Source: GCA-002772825 sp964560655 (GTDB taxonomy: Bacteria; Patescibacteriota; Minisyncoccia; GCA-002772825). Taken from it: a stretch of DNA of 27,435 nt. The stretch spans positions 1-27,435 of the forward strand of contig CAZLLR010000009.1 in the NCBI GenBank assembly GCA_964560655.1, written 5' to 3'. The position numbers and the translations under genes are program-made. The notes under the pieces are model-generated. The model made no database searches. It was given only the letters and a program-made list of their open reading frames with translations, and was not told the DNA's origin. The stretch's first letter is position 1. Each line of letters starts with the position of its first letter. Shown here piece by piece: positions 6,794 to 15,733 of the stretch.

Positions 6794-7441
6794 TTATTTA
6801 TTTAATAATTTAGCATTACTCATTTCAACAAACTTTCTGTACTCATCTAAATTAGAAAATTGTTCTAGAATAATATCCATCTCTAATAATTTACCCCATC
6901 TATTTATTTTTACAAAATCCATATAACTTGACCATATAAACTTATCTTCTTTACCTTTCCAATCTTTTAATTCTCGAGGGTTTCTATGAATGTAAGCTGA
7001 AAGATAAAGTAATTGATTATTATCTTCAATATGAACTGCTTTATAAGGACCTTGAAATAAATGTCCTGAACGCTTATATTTCGTATTAAAATATTTAGTA
7101 TAAGCATTTTGGATTCTTTGCATTTGCTTTGAGATACCTCCCTCTTTCGTTTCCTGTAAAATTAAATGAAAATGATTTGGCATTAAAGAAAAACAGGTCA
7201 ATTTTACTTGTCTATTTTTAGAAATTTCTTCTACATCCCTAGTATCAATGTTAAACATCCGATGTCTAACAAAATTTGATGTATAACGATTTAAATTAAA
7301 AAAAGAAAATGGTGATTGGTGGTATAATATCAAAAATAAAAACCTGGCCCAATCATTTTCATCAATAAAAATATCATCTTTATTAATCCCTCTATTAAAA
7401 ATATGATAGTATTCGCCAACTGCGATATTGTTTCGCCTCAT
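6794..7441 (-). CDS. REP-associated Y1 transposase (RAYT/IS200-like)
   Basis: A 215-aa HUH-type single-strand transposase. Evidence: N-terminal YYHIFNRG (11-18), the HUH metal motif NHFHLIL (H90, H92), a candidate nucleophile tyrosine in QNAYTKYF (Y114 or Y117), and the family-typical KRSGHLFQGPYKAVHI (123-138) and LYLSAYIHRNP (145-155). RAYTs bind and cut short palindromes in nearby DNA. No TnpB or separate left/right ends of an IS200/605 element are seen, so this is a RAYT rather than a full IS. Palindrome copies abut its stop and lie 20 nt before its start, and a third copy is read in frame as residues 57-65. It separates mnmA from the dnaQ-like gene and looks like an insertion between housekeeping genes. 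Confidence 0.88.
   Translation of the reverse strand: MRRNNIAVGEYYHIFNRGINKDDIFIDENDWARFLFLILYHQSPFSFFNLNRYTSNFVRHRMFNIDTRDVEEISKNRQVKLTCFSLMPNHFHLILQETKEGGISKQMQRIQNAYTKYFNTKYKRSGHLFQGPYKAVHIEDNNQLLYLSAYIHRNPRELKDWKGKEDKFIWSSYMDFVKINRWGKLLEMDIILEQFSNLDEYRKFVEMSNAKLLNK
7249..7271. repeat. RAYT palindrome copy 2, inside the transposase gene
   Basis: TGTTAAACATC-C-GATGTCTAACA, one mismatch from copy 1. It lies in frame within the transposase and encodes roughly FVRHRMFN (residues 57-64). Confidence 0.85.
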
Positions 7442-7460
7442 AATTAATAGTATTATAGTT

Positions 7461-7483
7461 TGTTAAACATCCAATGTCTAACA
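7461..7483. repeat. RAYT palindrome copy 3
   Basis: TGTTAAACATC-C-AATGTCTAACA, two differences from copy 1. Flanking GTT and AAC extend the arms to 7458-7486. It sits between the dnaQ-like stop codon and the transposase start. Confidence 0.8.
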
Positions 7484-7486
7484 AAC

Positions 7487-8038
7487 TTACATTTCAGTCA
7501 ACTTCTTATACACTTCAAAAGTTGCTCTTATGTCAGCGAGGGCTGAGTGCTCCTTCTCATTTCTAATACCAAAGTACTTACAGAGTGCCCTTAGGGAAAA
7601 TTTCTGTGCGTCTGGCTTGTCGTAAAGCTTTGCAAGGGCAAAAGAGATAACATCAAGTTTATGATAATGCATCTTATTCTCTACCCCCGTGGAACGAAAA
7701 GCTTCATCTATAAACATCCAATCAAAAGAAACATTTTGCGCTATGATGGAAGCATTTATAGTCTTACCAGCAAAGATCTCCATAGCATCTTTCAAGCTAA
7801 TAGCATCTTTCCAATCAGCTTCGTTGTAGCCGTTTATCTTTAAGGCTACTGGGTCAGCCTTCTCTATATGCTCTGGCTTCACCTTAAGAAGAAACTCTTC
7901 TATAACCTCAAGTTTTGGTCCTCCTATAAGAGCCGGTGCTTGCCTTGCAACGATACAACCAATCTCTATAATCTCATGCTTGTGAAAATCAAGTCCCGTT
8001 GTCTCTAGGTCTGTAAATGCTAAATTGTGATTTTTCAT
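7487..8038 (-). CDS. DnaQ-like 3'-5' exonuclease
   Basis: A 183-aa DEDDh exonuclease of the DNA polymerase III epsilon/RNase T superfamily, for proofreading or RNA/DNA trimming. The acidic pair D10-x-E12 in FTDLETTGLD, a middle acid in QNVSFDWMFIDEAF and the late HSALADIRAT (H and D of motif III) are all present. No polymerase-binding extension is visible, so a stand-alone trimming or repair role is as likely as proofreading. ATG at 8038 is preferred; an upstream TTG at 8053 would add five residues and enter the fold-back repeat. Palindrome copy 3 lies directly after its stop. Confidence 0.85.
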   Translation of the reverse strand: MKNHNLAFTDLETTGLDFHKHEIIEIGCIVARQAPALIGGPKLEVIEEFLLKVKPEHIEKADPVALKINGYNEADWKDAISLKDAMEIFAGKTINASIIAQNVSFDWMFIDEAFRSTGVENKMHYHKLDVISFALAKLYDKPDAQKFSLRALCKYFGIRNEKEHSALADIRATFEVYKKLTEM

Positions 8039-8047
8039 ATATTTTTC

Positions 8048-8141
8048 AAACAAGAAATTAGGAATTTGGCTTTTGAAGAATTTCCCTTCCTCCAGCTGGC
8101 GGAGACCGTTCTAGAAAAAGTCAATTCTTGATTTCTTGTTT
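8048..8141. repeat. Fold-back intergenic repeat, copy A (divergent)
   Basis: Arms of about 19 nt (8048-8066 with 8123-8141) fold over a core containing TTTCCCT, CCTCCAGCTGGCGGAG and GACCGTTCT. The core order TTTCCCT...GACCGT.CT and the arm sequence resemble copies B (15734-15804) and C (22525-22596). It fills the spacer between the mltG and dnaQ-like genes. Confidence 0.6.
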
Positions 8142-8169
8142 ATTACTTCGCAATATTAACGCTAGGAAA

Positions 8170-9228
8170 TTATCTTAAATACTTCTCTTTATTCGCTTTA
8201 TGCCCTTCAAAAGTCTTAGCATAATGCATATTCCCCTCTTTATCTGATAAATAATACCAATAACCTGAAGCCTCAGGATACACCGCCGCTAAAATAGAAT
8301 CAAGGCCAGGGCTTGAAATAGGCCCCTTAGGCAAACCTTTATAAAGATATGTGTTGTAAGGGGAATCAATTTTCAAGTCATCTAAAGTTATCTCGAAAGT
8401 ATTTTTTCCCATGATATATGGAAAGACCGCATCAACCTGAAGAGCCATGCCTGCATCTAACCTCTTCCAAAGGATGCCTGATACAATCCTCCTTGTCTCC
8501 GTTTGCCTTGCCTCCTCTTCTATAAGAGAGGCCATTGTTATAACTTCATAAACACTCAAGTCTCTTCTCTGGATCTCCTCCTTTATCTCAGGCGTCATCT
8601 TTAGGTCAAAATTACCCCTCATATCACTTATCACTTGGTGGCTCTCTACCTTAGGGAGAAAGAAATAAGTATCAGGGAATAAAAACCCTTCCAACGAATA
8701 AAATGGCTTGTCACTTATGTTATTTTCTCTAAAAGTTTGTTCCTTAGTTAGGCTTAAGAAATTATTTTTATCAAAATTATTTATAGATTTTTGGAGTATA
8801 TCTGCTATCTCTACAAGAGTTGATCCTTCTGGAATGGTAATCTTTATAGGGGTTAATCTGAAATCTGCTTTAGTTATCCTACTTGCCACAGTCAAAACAT
8901 TTTCAGGCTCTTGTAAAAAATAATCTCCAGACTTTACCCCTCTCTGCCCCTCCACGAATCGGACAATCATCTTAAAAATAAATTCTGACCTTATAACCTT
9001 CTTCTCTTTCAAATGTTTAGCTGTCTGACTAAGTGAAAATCCTTCTTTAATAGCGACAAATTGACCTTGAGGAAAATCTGATGGGGTCCTGATCATAAAA
9101 AAATATGACACCATAGATAACAAAAAAATACCTAAAATAATAATTATAAATTTATTATAATTATTATTACGAGAATTATACGAGTCCACATTGGCCTCTT
9201 TAAAAAAGTTATTAGAAATTAAACTCAT
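8170..9228 (-). CDS. mltG: MltG-like endolytic transglycosylase
   Basis: A 352-aa YceG/MltG-family enzyme that cleaves nascent peptidoglycan glycan strands inside the chain and sets their length. A single membrane segment (27-44) anchors it with the body outside. A LysM-like region includes FVAIKEGFSLSQTAKHL and ITIPEGSTLVEIAD. The catalytic domain shows LEGFLFPDTYFF (179-190), the catalytic Glu E237 in MASLIEEEA, and YNTYLYKGLPKGPISSPG. Length is typical. Its ATG overlaps the stop of the preceding DUF8128-like gene by 4 nt, so the two are translationally coupled and last in the leuS operon-like run. Confidence 0.93.
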   Translation of the reverse strand: MSLISNNFFKEANVDSYNSRNNNYNKFIIIILGIFLLSMVSYFFMIRTPSDFPQGQFVAIKEGFSLSQTAKHLKEKKVIRSEFIFKMIVRFVEGQRGVKSGDYFLQEPENVLTVASRITKADFRLTPIKITIPEGSTLVEIADILQKSINNFDKNNFLSLTKEQTFRENNISDKPFYSLEGFLFPDTYFFLPKVESHQVISDMRGNFDLKMTPEIKEEIQRRDLSVYEVITMASLIEEEARQTETRRIVSGILWKRLDAGMALQVDAVFPYIMGKNTFEITLDDLKIDSPYNTYLYKGLPKGPISSPGLDSILAAVYPEASGYWYYLSDKEGNMHYAKTFEGHKANKEKYLR

Positions 9229-10445
9229 ATAGGCAAGTTTGTAGGAGGTTCCACTTTCTTCGCTTCAATCCTGCTGAAGGTAGGAGTCTCAGCAACCTTC
9301 CCTGGAAAATGGTAGATAGTAGCAAGCTCTTCTGTGTTTAAAACCATTGGTTTCCTCTGGTAAGGGTGGTAAAAATAAGATCTCTTAATATAAGCGTCAA
9401 ACATTTTTGCCTTCATCTTGGCAACCTTTGACCCTGTGAAATCCTGCCAGAGATAATCAATATTAGTACTTCGAACCGGTTTGAAACCGTTTAAATTTAA
9501 CGTATTATATTGCTTCACAGAACCCATGAGACCGGCTATATTTACAGCATCGAAAGAGTCTTTTTTTGCCAGATAAATAACCCTTATCCCCGCATCAAAA
9601 CCAAGTTTGGAAATACTTCTCTCAATAGCTTCGACAATAGTTCTCTCTCCGGGAGACAACGTCATAGCTCCCCAATCCTGCACCTCTCCTTCTTTCTTTT
9701 TCTTGTCCCTCTTCATAAGTTTGTTTATAATTTCATTACCTTGGTCTTTCCAGTCTTCCTTTTTAAACCATGTTCCTTTTTTTGCAAATCTATCTTTAGT
9801 TGCCTGAACAAGTATTTGAAACCACATCTGTTCACCTGAACCTAAAGAACCCAAAAGCTCCAAAAAATGAGTCATAGGGTCAATCTTCTGCTCTTCATCA
9901 AGGCTCTCTATCATCCCAAAATCAACATAAGTTTTTATAGGATAAGCATCTTCTTTACTAAGGTCAAACTCTGCGCCAAAAAGCTGCCAATCGCTACCAG
10001 GCTTACCATAAGGGACATCTTCCGTATAATCATCTACCTCTACTAGCTCCACTCCAGGATATTGAGCGTAAATCTGTGCCTCAACAAGTTTCCGAAAAAA
10101 ATTCTGAGTCCTTATAAAGAAATGAATCTCCCCCTCAAAAGAAGCAACCTCAAGAGAAAACCACGTTCTTACAAATCCTTGCCAGTATTTTTTAATAAGA
10201 TGACCGTCAGCTGTCTGATGAAAAGTGTGTAGAGCCATCTCCATAGCCTTAGGTGTTTTAAATATTTCTCTTGGAAGTTTCACCTCAAGGAGTGTCCACT
10301 CAAGAGTATCAATATAACGAGCTCGTATGTAATAAACCCAAATTTTCCAAAAAATAAAAACTAAAGCTATAGGTAGCCATATGTAAATAGTGCTTAAAAT
10401 GAGTTGACCTATCTCAAGCGAAAAATCACGCAATAATAACTGCAT
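9225..10445 (-). CDS. Membrane-anchored DUF8128-like protein without ATPase domain
   Basis: A 406-aa protein with one N-terminal membrane segment (about 15-32) and a large soluble body. The block ending LNTEELATIYHFPGKVAETPTFSRIEAKKVEPPTNLP is what I recall from the region before the HerA/TraC-like (DUF87) ATPase of larger CPR and Gram-positive proteins. Here the protein stops there, with no Walker A or B. It may be an N-terminal module working with a separately encoded ATPase, or a remnant. A Lys-rich stretch (KRDKKKKEG, about 245-253) interrupts the middle. It follows the sigma4/HARE gene by 25 nt and overlaps mltG by 4 nt. The family label is from memory; function unknown. Confidence 0.65.
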   Translation of the reverse strand: MQLLLRDFSLEIGQLILSTIYIWLPIALVFIFWKIWVYYIRARYIDTLEWTLLEVKLPREIFKTPKAMEMALHTFHQTADGHLIKKYWQGFVRTWFSLEVASFEGEIHFFIRTQNFFRKLVEAQIYAQYPGVELVEVDDYTEDVPYGKPGSDWQLFGAEFDLSKEDAYPIKTYVDFGMIESLDEEQKIDPMTHFLELLGSLGSGEQMWFQILVQATKDRFAKKGTWFKKEDWKDQGNEIINKLMKRDKKKKEGEVQDWGAMTLSPGERTIVEAIERSISKLGFDAGIRVIYLAKKDSFDAVNIAGLMGSVKQYNTLNLNGFKPVRSTNIDYLWQDFTGSKVAKMKAKMFDAYIKRSYFYHPYQRKPMVLNTEELATIYHFPGKVAETPTFSRIEAKKVEPPTNLPI

Positions 10446-10470
10446 TAAAATTATTATAAATTAGTTACCT

Positions 10471-11502
10471 TTATATGGCAATATAAGAATCGGAAGGATC
10501 TTTCTTAAAGTATCTCCTGTCTTGTAAATTTACTAATATAGTATTTTCTTTTACATATCTTTCCTTTAGGACTTTCTTTATGACTTCTTCTTTTGTAAGA
10601 GTGCCATGAGCTTTCAAAATATTTTTTATAACATCTTTTACTGTTCCTACTGAGTAGCCCCAATCAGAAAGACCGTATAATCCCCTTCCGACAAGCACAA
10701 AACGTCCATCTTTTATAAGTTCATTATGAGTAGTCTGAGGATGAGCATTTTTACCAAAAGTACTAGATATAGACTTAGCCACTTCAGTAAAATGCATAGG
10801 AGAACCATGTCTTCGTAGGACAAGGAAAGCTAAATCCCTAACACCTCTAGGGCGGATATTACAAGAATCAACAACTCCCCACTCTCCAAGATCGTTCTTG
10901 TCTATTAATTTAGAAAGTTTAATCCAATAATAAAGAGTTTCTGCGGAAACGTTATTGAGGTCTACCTTACTAACATGTTTATTTAATCTTGATATCATCT
11001 CTTCCTCAGTGATAAGGTCGTCTGTGTTTATCTCCTGATGTAGATTTCTTAGAGCTTCCTGCACCTTCTCTGCCTCTTCTACATCAATAGTCCATCTGTG
11101 ATGAAAATCATTGTCCTCTTTAATTTTTATAAACTCAGGAGCAATAACTAGCAAAAAATGTAGATGATTACGAGAAGCTTCATCTTTATACAACGAATTC
11201 AAAAACTCTTCCTCGTGAACTATCTTACCCCTTCTTTCTATTTCTTTTGATACTTCTCCAAACACAGGTTCACTGTCTTTAAACATATCACTTTTTCTAA
11301 TTGAATTTAAAGAAAAATTTTCGATTTGGCGAACTCTTTCGCGAGTAATCCCATATTGTTGACCAATAGCTTCAAGCGTCTTTCTGTTTGTATCTTGTGA
11401 GCTGAGGCCGTATCTTTGTTCTACAATATTACGCGACCTGTCCTTTAAGACAGCTAGCATCTTCTTTGTTATTTGCTTTGGTTTAAATTGAAGCGTTTTC
11501 AT
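10471..11502 (-). CDS. Sigma-70 region 4 / HARE-HTH fusion regulator
   Basis: A 343-aa, probably DNA-binding protein. Residues about 18-72 form a sigma70 region 4-like helix-turn-helix (RNIVEQRYGL, TLEAIGQQYGITRERVRQIE), which normally contacts the -35 box. There is no sigma region 2, so it cannot act alone as a sigma factor. Near residues 225-290, RRHGSPMHFTEVAKSIS and GRFVLVGRGLYGLSDWGY fit a HARE-HTH domain, known from RNA polymerase delta subunits and some restriction or chromatin proteins. A second winged-helix-like region follows to the end. The combination suggests an RNA-polymerase-associated factor. It lies 24 nt after leuS and 25 nt before the DUF8128-like gene, all on one strand. 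Domains good, role inferred. Confidence 0.8.
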   Translation of the reverse strand: MKTLQFKPKQITKKMLAVLKDRSRNIVEQRYGLSSQDTNRKTLEAIGQQYGITRERVRQIENFSLNSIRKSDMFKDSEPVFGEVSKEIERRGKIVHEEEFLNSLYKDEASRNHLHFLLVIAPEFIKIKEDNDFHHRWTIDVEEAEKVQEALRNLHQEINTDDLITEEEMISRLNKHVSKVDLNNVSAETLYYWIKLSKLIDKNDLGEWGVVDSCNIRPRGVRDLAFLVLRRHGSPMHFTEVAKSISSTFGKNAHPQTTHNELIKDGRFVLVGRGLYGLSDWGYSVGTVKDVIKNILKAHGTLTKEEVIKKVLKERYVKENTILVNLQDRRYFKKDPSDSYIAI

Positions 11503-11526
11503 TTTTATATTTTTTTTAATAAAGAT

Positions 11527-13935
11527 TTATAGAACTATATTTATAAGTTTGTCTGGGACCCAAATAATCTTTTTAACTGAGCTCCCCTTTATATAATTAT
11601 TAACATTTTCTCGCTTTAATGTCAAATGCTCAGCTTCTTTTTCCTTAATACCCAAAGGTAACTCAAACTGATCACGTACTTTACCGTTTATCTGCACCAC
11701 TAAAACAAAGGTCTTCCCTTTTATCTTAGCCTCGCTATGTTTAGGCCATTTTTCAGCATGAATTGACTTCTTGTGTCCAAGCTTACTCCATATCTCTTCT
11801 GTAACATGCGGAGCAAAAGGGCTAAGGAGCTTAAGAAAGTCCATATAATAAGCTTTCATTAACACTCCTTCTTTCTCAGCTTCATTTATAAATATCATCA
11901 TTGTACTTATCGCCGTATTGAAACGAAAGTTCTCTATGTCTTCACTCACTTTCTTTATAGTCTTGTGAAGAAGATTTTCTAACTCTTTATTCTTTGCCTT
12001 TAGACTAACTACTTCCTTTAACCTCCAAACTCTCTCTAAGAAACGGCGAGATCCTATCATCCCGCTAGTACTCCAAGTTATAGCCTGCTCAAACGGCCCC
12101 ATAAACATCTCATAAATCCTTAAGGTGTCTGCGCCGAAGTTTTCTACTACATCATCTGGATTTACTACATTGCCCCACCTCTTACTCATCTTCCTGCCAT
12201 CCTCCCCTATCACAAGCCCTTGATTAGCGAGACGATGAAAAGGCTCTTTTGTAGAAACTAATTTTAAATCAAATAAAACTTTATGCCAGAAGCGCACATA
12301 TATCAAATGACGCGTCGCATGCTCAGTACCACCTACATATAGGTCAACTCCATTTTCTCCCATCCAATATTTTTCCTTCTTTGGATCAACAAATACCTTC
12401 TTGTTCTTAGGGTCTATATACCGTAAGTAATACCAAGAAGACCCCGCCCATTGAGGCATGGTGTTAGTCTCTCTTTTACCTTCTCCCCCGCACTTGGGAC
12501 ACGCTACATTTACCCACTTCTCTATACCTGCAAGCGGTGACTCACCTGTACCTGTCGGTTCATAAGACTTAACGTCTGGCAATTTAACAGGTAGGTCTTT
12601 TTCCGGTACAGAGACAATACCACATTTCTTACAATGAATAAGAGGGATGGGTTCTCCCCAATACCTCTGCCTAGAAAAAACCCAATCCTGAAGTCTATAA
12701 TTTACTGTCTTTTTTCCTACTCTATTTTTCTTGAGCCAACTGGACATTTGTTTTCTTGCTTGGAGTGAGCTAAGTCCGGTAAATTCTCCAGAGTCAACAA
12801 GTTCACCATCTTCTATAAAAGCTTCTTTAGAAATATCTCCGCCTGAGACAGATTCCCTGATAGGCAAATTATACTTCTTAGCAAACTGCCAATCGCGAGT
12901 ATCATGTGCTGGCACGGCCATCACTGCTCCAGTGCCATAATGACCCAATACATAATCAGCCACGAATACAGGTATCTCTTCGTTGTTAAAAGGATTGATA
13001 GCCTTAATTCCTTTTAGTTCTACGCCTATCTTCTCTTTACTGTCTGCCATCCTATCAATATCACTCTTTTTCCTTGATTCAGTTATATATTTACTAACCT
13101 CATCTGCGTTCTTGAAAATAAAGTTACGAGTAGCAAGGATAGGGTGTTCAGGAGCCACAACAAGATAAGTACAACCAAAAATAGTGTCCACCCTAGTGGT
13201 AAAAGCTTGTATTGTTGACCCGAGCTTCTTTATCCTAAAGTCAATTTCTGCTCCTTCTGACCTTCCTATCCAATTCTTCTGAGACTCCTTAATAGACGGA
13301 GGCCAGTCTAGTAACTTCAGATCTTCAAGCAAGCGGTCGGCATATTTAGTAATCTTTAACACCCATTGACGTATAGGCCTCTTCTCAACTTCACTTCCAC
13401 AGCGTTCACACAATCCATCTTCTAAGTCCTCCAAAGCCAAACCTGTTTTACAAGAAGAACACCAATTAATTGGCTCATGAGACTCATAAGCTAATCCTTT
13501 TTTAAAAATCTGAAGAAATATCCACTGTGTCCATTTATAGTATTCTGGGTCAGTGGTATTTATTTCTCGTGACCAGTCATAATTGAAACCAATGGATGAT
13601 AATTGTTTCTTATATACTGAGATATTTTTAGTTGTCAAATTTTTCGGCTGGACCTTGTTCTTAATAGCATAATTCTCAGACGGAAGACCAAAGGCGTCCC
13701 AACCCATAGGATGGAGTACATTATAGCCACTCATTTTCTTATACCTTGAATACACATCAGTGGCTATATAGCCCTTAGGGTGCCCTACATGTAGTCCTTC
13801 TCCCGAGGGGTATGGAAACATATCAAGCACATAATACTTTGGCTTCTTATAGTCGTTTTTTACTTTATAGATACCTGAATTCTTCCATTCCTTTTGCCAT
13901 TTCTTTTCTATTTTTTTATGATTATATTTTTCCAT
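11527..13935 (-). CDS. leuS: Leucyl-tRNA synthetase
   Basis: An 802-aa class I synthetase. Evidence: HVGH (49-52, the HIGH signature) in FPYPSGEGLHVGHPKGY, a zinc-type CSSC...CERC module (about 160-185), the CP1 editing domain with TTRVDTIFGCTYLV and GHYGTGAVMAVPAHD, a second CKKCG...CPKCGG module, and the catalytic KMSKR loop (KMSKS variant, near residue 580) followed by the anticodon-binding helices. Length is slightly under the bacterial norm of about 860. The ATG is 13 nt after the aminopeptidase stop, and a TATAAT box overlaps that stop, so a nearby internal promoter with a very short leader is possible. Confidence 0.96.
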   Translation of the reverse strand: MEKYNHKKIEKKWQKEWKNSGIYKVKNDYKKPKYYVLDMFPYPSGEGLHVGHPKGYIATDVYSRYKKMSGYNVLHPMGWDAFGLPSENYAIKNKVQPKNLTTKNISVYKKQLSSIGFNYDWSREINTTDPEYYKWTQWIFLQIFKKGLAYESHEPINWCSSCKTGLALEDLEDGLCERCGSEVEKRPIRQWVLKITKYADRLLEDLKLLDWPPSIKESQKNWIGRSEGAEIDFRIKKLGSTIQAFTTRVDTIFGCTYLVVAPEHPILATRNFIFKNADEVSKYITESRKKSDIDRMADSKEKIGVELKGIKAINPFNNEEIPVFVADYVLGHYGTGAVMAVPAHDTRDWQFAKKYNLPIRESVSGGDISKEAFIEDGELVDSGEFTGLSSLQARKQMSSWLKKNRVGKKTVNYRLQDWVFSRQRYWGEPIPLIHCKKCGIVSVPEKDLPVKLPDVKSYEPTGTGESPLAGIEKWVNVACPKCGGEGKRETNTMPQWAGSSWYYLRYIDPKNKKVFVDPKKEKYWMGENGVDLYVGGTEHATRHLIYVRFWHKVLFDLKLVSTKEPFHRLANQGLVIGEDGRKMSKRWGNVVNPDDVVENFGADTLRIYEMFMGPFEQAITWSTSGMIGSRRFLERVWRLKEVVSLKAKNKELENLLHKTIKKVSEDIENFRFNTAISTMMIFINEAEKEGVLMKAYYMDFLKLLSPFAPHVTEEIWSKLGHKKSIHAEKWPKHSEAKIKGKTFVLVVQINGKVRDQFELPLGIKEKEAEHLTLKRENVNNYIKGSSVKKIIWVPDKLINIVL

Positions 13936-13948
13936 TTATTTAATCTTA

Positions 13949-15181
13949 TTATAGCTTAAACATTCCATCATCGTAAATAATCTTTTTCTTTCCATTCTTA
14001 AGATAAGCTGTCACTGTCTTGTCCTCTGTGTTCACTATATCCCAATGCAAAGATGACTCATTAAATCCTAATTTTTCCTTCATCTTTTTATCTAATTTCT
14101 TAATATCCCCACTATATGTATCAGCGTAACTTCTACCTAACGCAATATGGCAGTTACCATACTTTCCTCCTGTATTCTCATCGAAGAGAGTGTCCGCCAT
14201 AAATTTAGATATAGGAGAAAATCGCTTATCAGTAAAAGACAACTCTCCTATTCTTCTTGAGCCAGTATCCATCTTAATCTGTTTTTTTATAAACTCGAGT
14301 CCTTTTTTAGCTTTAATCTTCACAACTTCTCCTTTTTTAAACTCAAGCTTTATCCCTTCTGTATAATTACCATCTTTAAGTGATGGCATATTAGCATAGT
14401 AAGTACCCTCGACTCCACGCCAATCTGGAGAAGTAAAAATTTCAAAGCTTGGTATATTGTGTCCACTTACTCCAAGCCACTTTCTCTTCTCACCCAAGTA
14501 TATCCTTAGGTCAATATGAGCAGACTTTATATGAAAATAATCAACATCAAGAGAATTTAACTTCTCCTTTATCTCTTGAGATTTCTTATATAAATCTTTC
14601 CATATCTTAACAGGATTATCTTTGTCTAAATAGCAAGCTTTGATAATCTCTTGCCCGTACTTTGAGAGAGACATTTTTGCCTTTGTAGCCAGGGCCTCAG
14701 TAGGCATAACACATAAAGTCCAGCCATATTTACCGCTTTGTTCGCGCTTATCGATAATCTCTCTTAGAGACTTAACGCTCATAGCAGAAAGAGCTATCTT
14801 TCTTGAATCTATATCTGAGAGGTGATCTAAAGAAGATGGTGCGATAATACTAATAGCTCCATTTAGCTTTCTATTAAATTCTTTCCTCCAGGATGGTAAA
14901 TATTGTATCTGATCTTTGTTGGCTACTTGGAAGAAAGTGCGTTCCATGTCTGGAGTAGGCCTTGCCTTTACTGCCACATTTAAACCTTTTTTTAATAACT
15001 TCTTGTATAGACACTCTGCAAGCTTAACTCCCTCCCACTCATAAGATAGATAGATAGTGTCTCCCTTCTTATATGTGCCTCCTACTGATGCTCTGGCAGA
15101 CTCAAGCCCCCAGACCAAAACATCAGCATATCTTTCAAGTTGCTTCTTATTAAGAATTTGTTTACTTTTTACTTTTACCAT
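13949..15181 (-). CDS. M29-family metallo-aminopeptidase
   Basis: A 410-aa cytoplasmic aminopeptidase of the AmpS/aminopeptidase T family, which trims N-terminal residues using a two-metal centre. Conserved parts: GDTIYLSYEWEGVKLAE near the N-terminus, the metal region GVEGTYYANMPS, EGIKLEFKKGEV, GELSF, DTLFDENTGG, then GNCHIALGRSY (His ligand) and SSLHWDIV (the HxD ligand pair). Length is usual. It probably helps recycle peptides, fitting a scavenging lifestyle. Next to leuS (13 nt) and 17 nt downstream of the iscU-like gene, all on one strand. Confidence 0.88.
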   Translation of the reverse strand: MVKVKSKQILNKKQLERYADVLVWGLESARASVGGTYKKGDTIYLSYEWEGVKLAECLYKKLLKKGLNVAVKARPTPDMERTFFQVANKDQIQYLPSWRKEFNRKLNGAISIIAPSSLDHLSDIDSRKIALSAMSVKSLREIIDKREQSGKYGWTLCVMPTEALATKAKMSLSKYGQEIIKACYLDKDNPVKIWKDLYKKSQEIKEKLNSLDVDYFHIKSAHIDLRIYLGEKRKWLGVSGHNIPSFEIFTSPDWRGVEGTYYANMPSLKDGNYTEGIKLEFKKGEVVKIKAKKGLEFIKKQIKMDTGSRRIGELSFTDKRFSPISKFMADTLFDENTGGKYGNCHIALGRSYADTYSGDIKKLDKKMKEKLGFNESSLHWDIVNTEDKTVTAYLKNGKKKIIYDDGMFKL

Positions 15182-15198
15182 AACCTCTAATTTAATCT

Positions 15199-15675
15199 TT
15201 AATTTCTGCTTTCATAATCTTCCACTGCCTTCTTAAAGGCCTGATCGGCTAAGACAGAACAGTGTACTTTTATCATCGGCAATCCTCCAAGTCGCTTCAT
15301 TATCTCTTGTGGAGTTATCTTTAGAGCATCCCTTATAGTCATACCACCTTTTTCTATTACCATCTCAGAGAAAACAGATGTAGATGCAATAGCTGAAGCA
15401 CAGCCCCATGTCCGCCATTTTAGCTTCTTTATTCTTTTTGCCTTAGTATCAACCTTAAACCACATCTTCATCACATCTCCGCAAGCAACGCTCCCCACTT
15501 CTCCTTCTGCGTCAAAATCACCCTCTTTAGGCTCTTCCAGGAGAATATTCTTTGGATTAAAGAAATGCTCTTTAACAGTATCAGAATAGTACCAATCGTC
15601 TCCATTTCTCCCTACGACATCAGCACCTTTTTTATCTTTTTTCTTTATTATTTTTTTTGAATTCTTTTTTTTCAT
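15199..15675 (-). CDS. iscU: IscU/NifU-type Fe-S cluster scaffold
   Basis: A 158-aa scaffold that assembles Fe-S clusters from desulfurase sulfur. The three cluster ligands are present: C65 with D67 in GSVACGDVMKMW, C92 in WGCASAIAS and C139 in KVHCSVLADQA. The usual LPPVK chaperone-binding motif appears as LPMIK. The first 20 residues are a Lys-rich extension before the canonical YYSDTVKEHFFNPKN start. No Shine-Dalgarno is seen. The iscS-like gene is upstream on the same strand, separated by 180 nt that hold fold-back repeat copy B, so the pair may have separate promoters. Confidence 0.92.
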   Translation of the reverse strand: MKKKNSKKIIKKKDKKGADVVGRNGDDWYYSDTVKEHFFNPKNILLEEPKEGDFDAEGEVGSVACGDVMKMWFKVDTKAKRIKKLKWRTWGCASAIASTSVFSEMVIEKGGMTIRDALKITPQEIMKRLGGLPMIKVHCSVLADQAFKKAVEDYESRN

Positions 15676-15733
15676 TTTATAACTTTTTAATATACCTCAC
15701 TGACACAACGAACAAAACGAATATTATTTATTT

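Noticed and set aside
6771..7483. Complete IS200/IS605 insertion sequence
   Set aside because: No tnpB and no distinct left and right ends; HUH features and palindrome pattern fit a RAYT better.
9225..9228. UGA recoded as glycine, as in some CPR groups
   Set aside because: TGA acts as the stop of the DUF8128-like gene overlapping mltG, and all genes read normally with the standard bacterial code.
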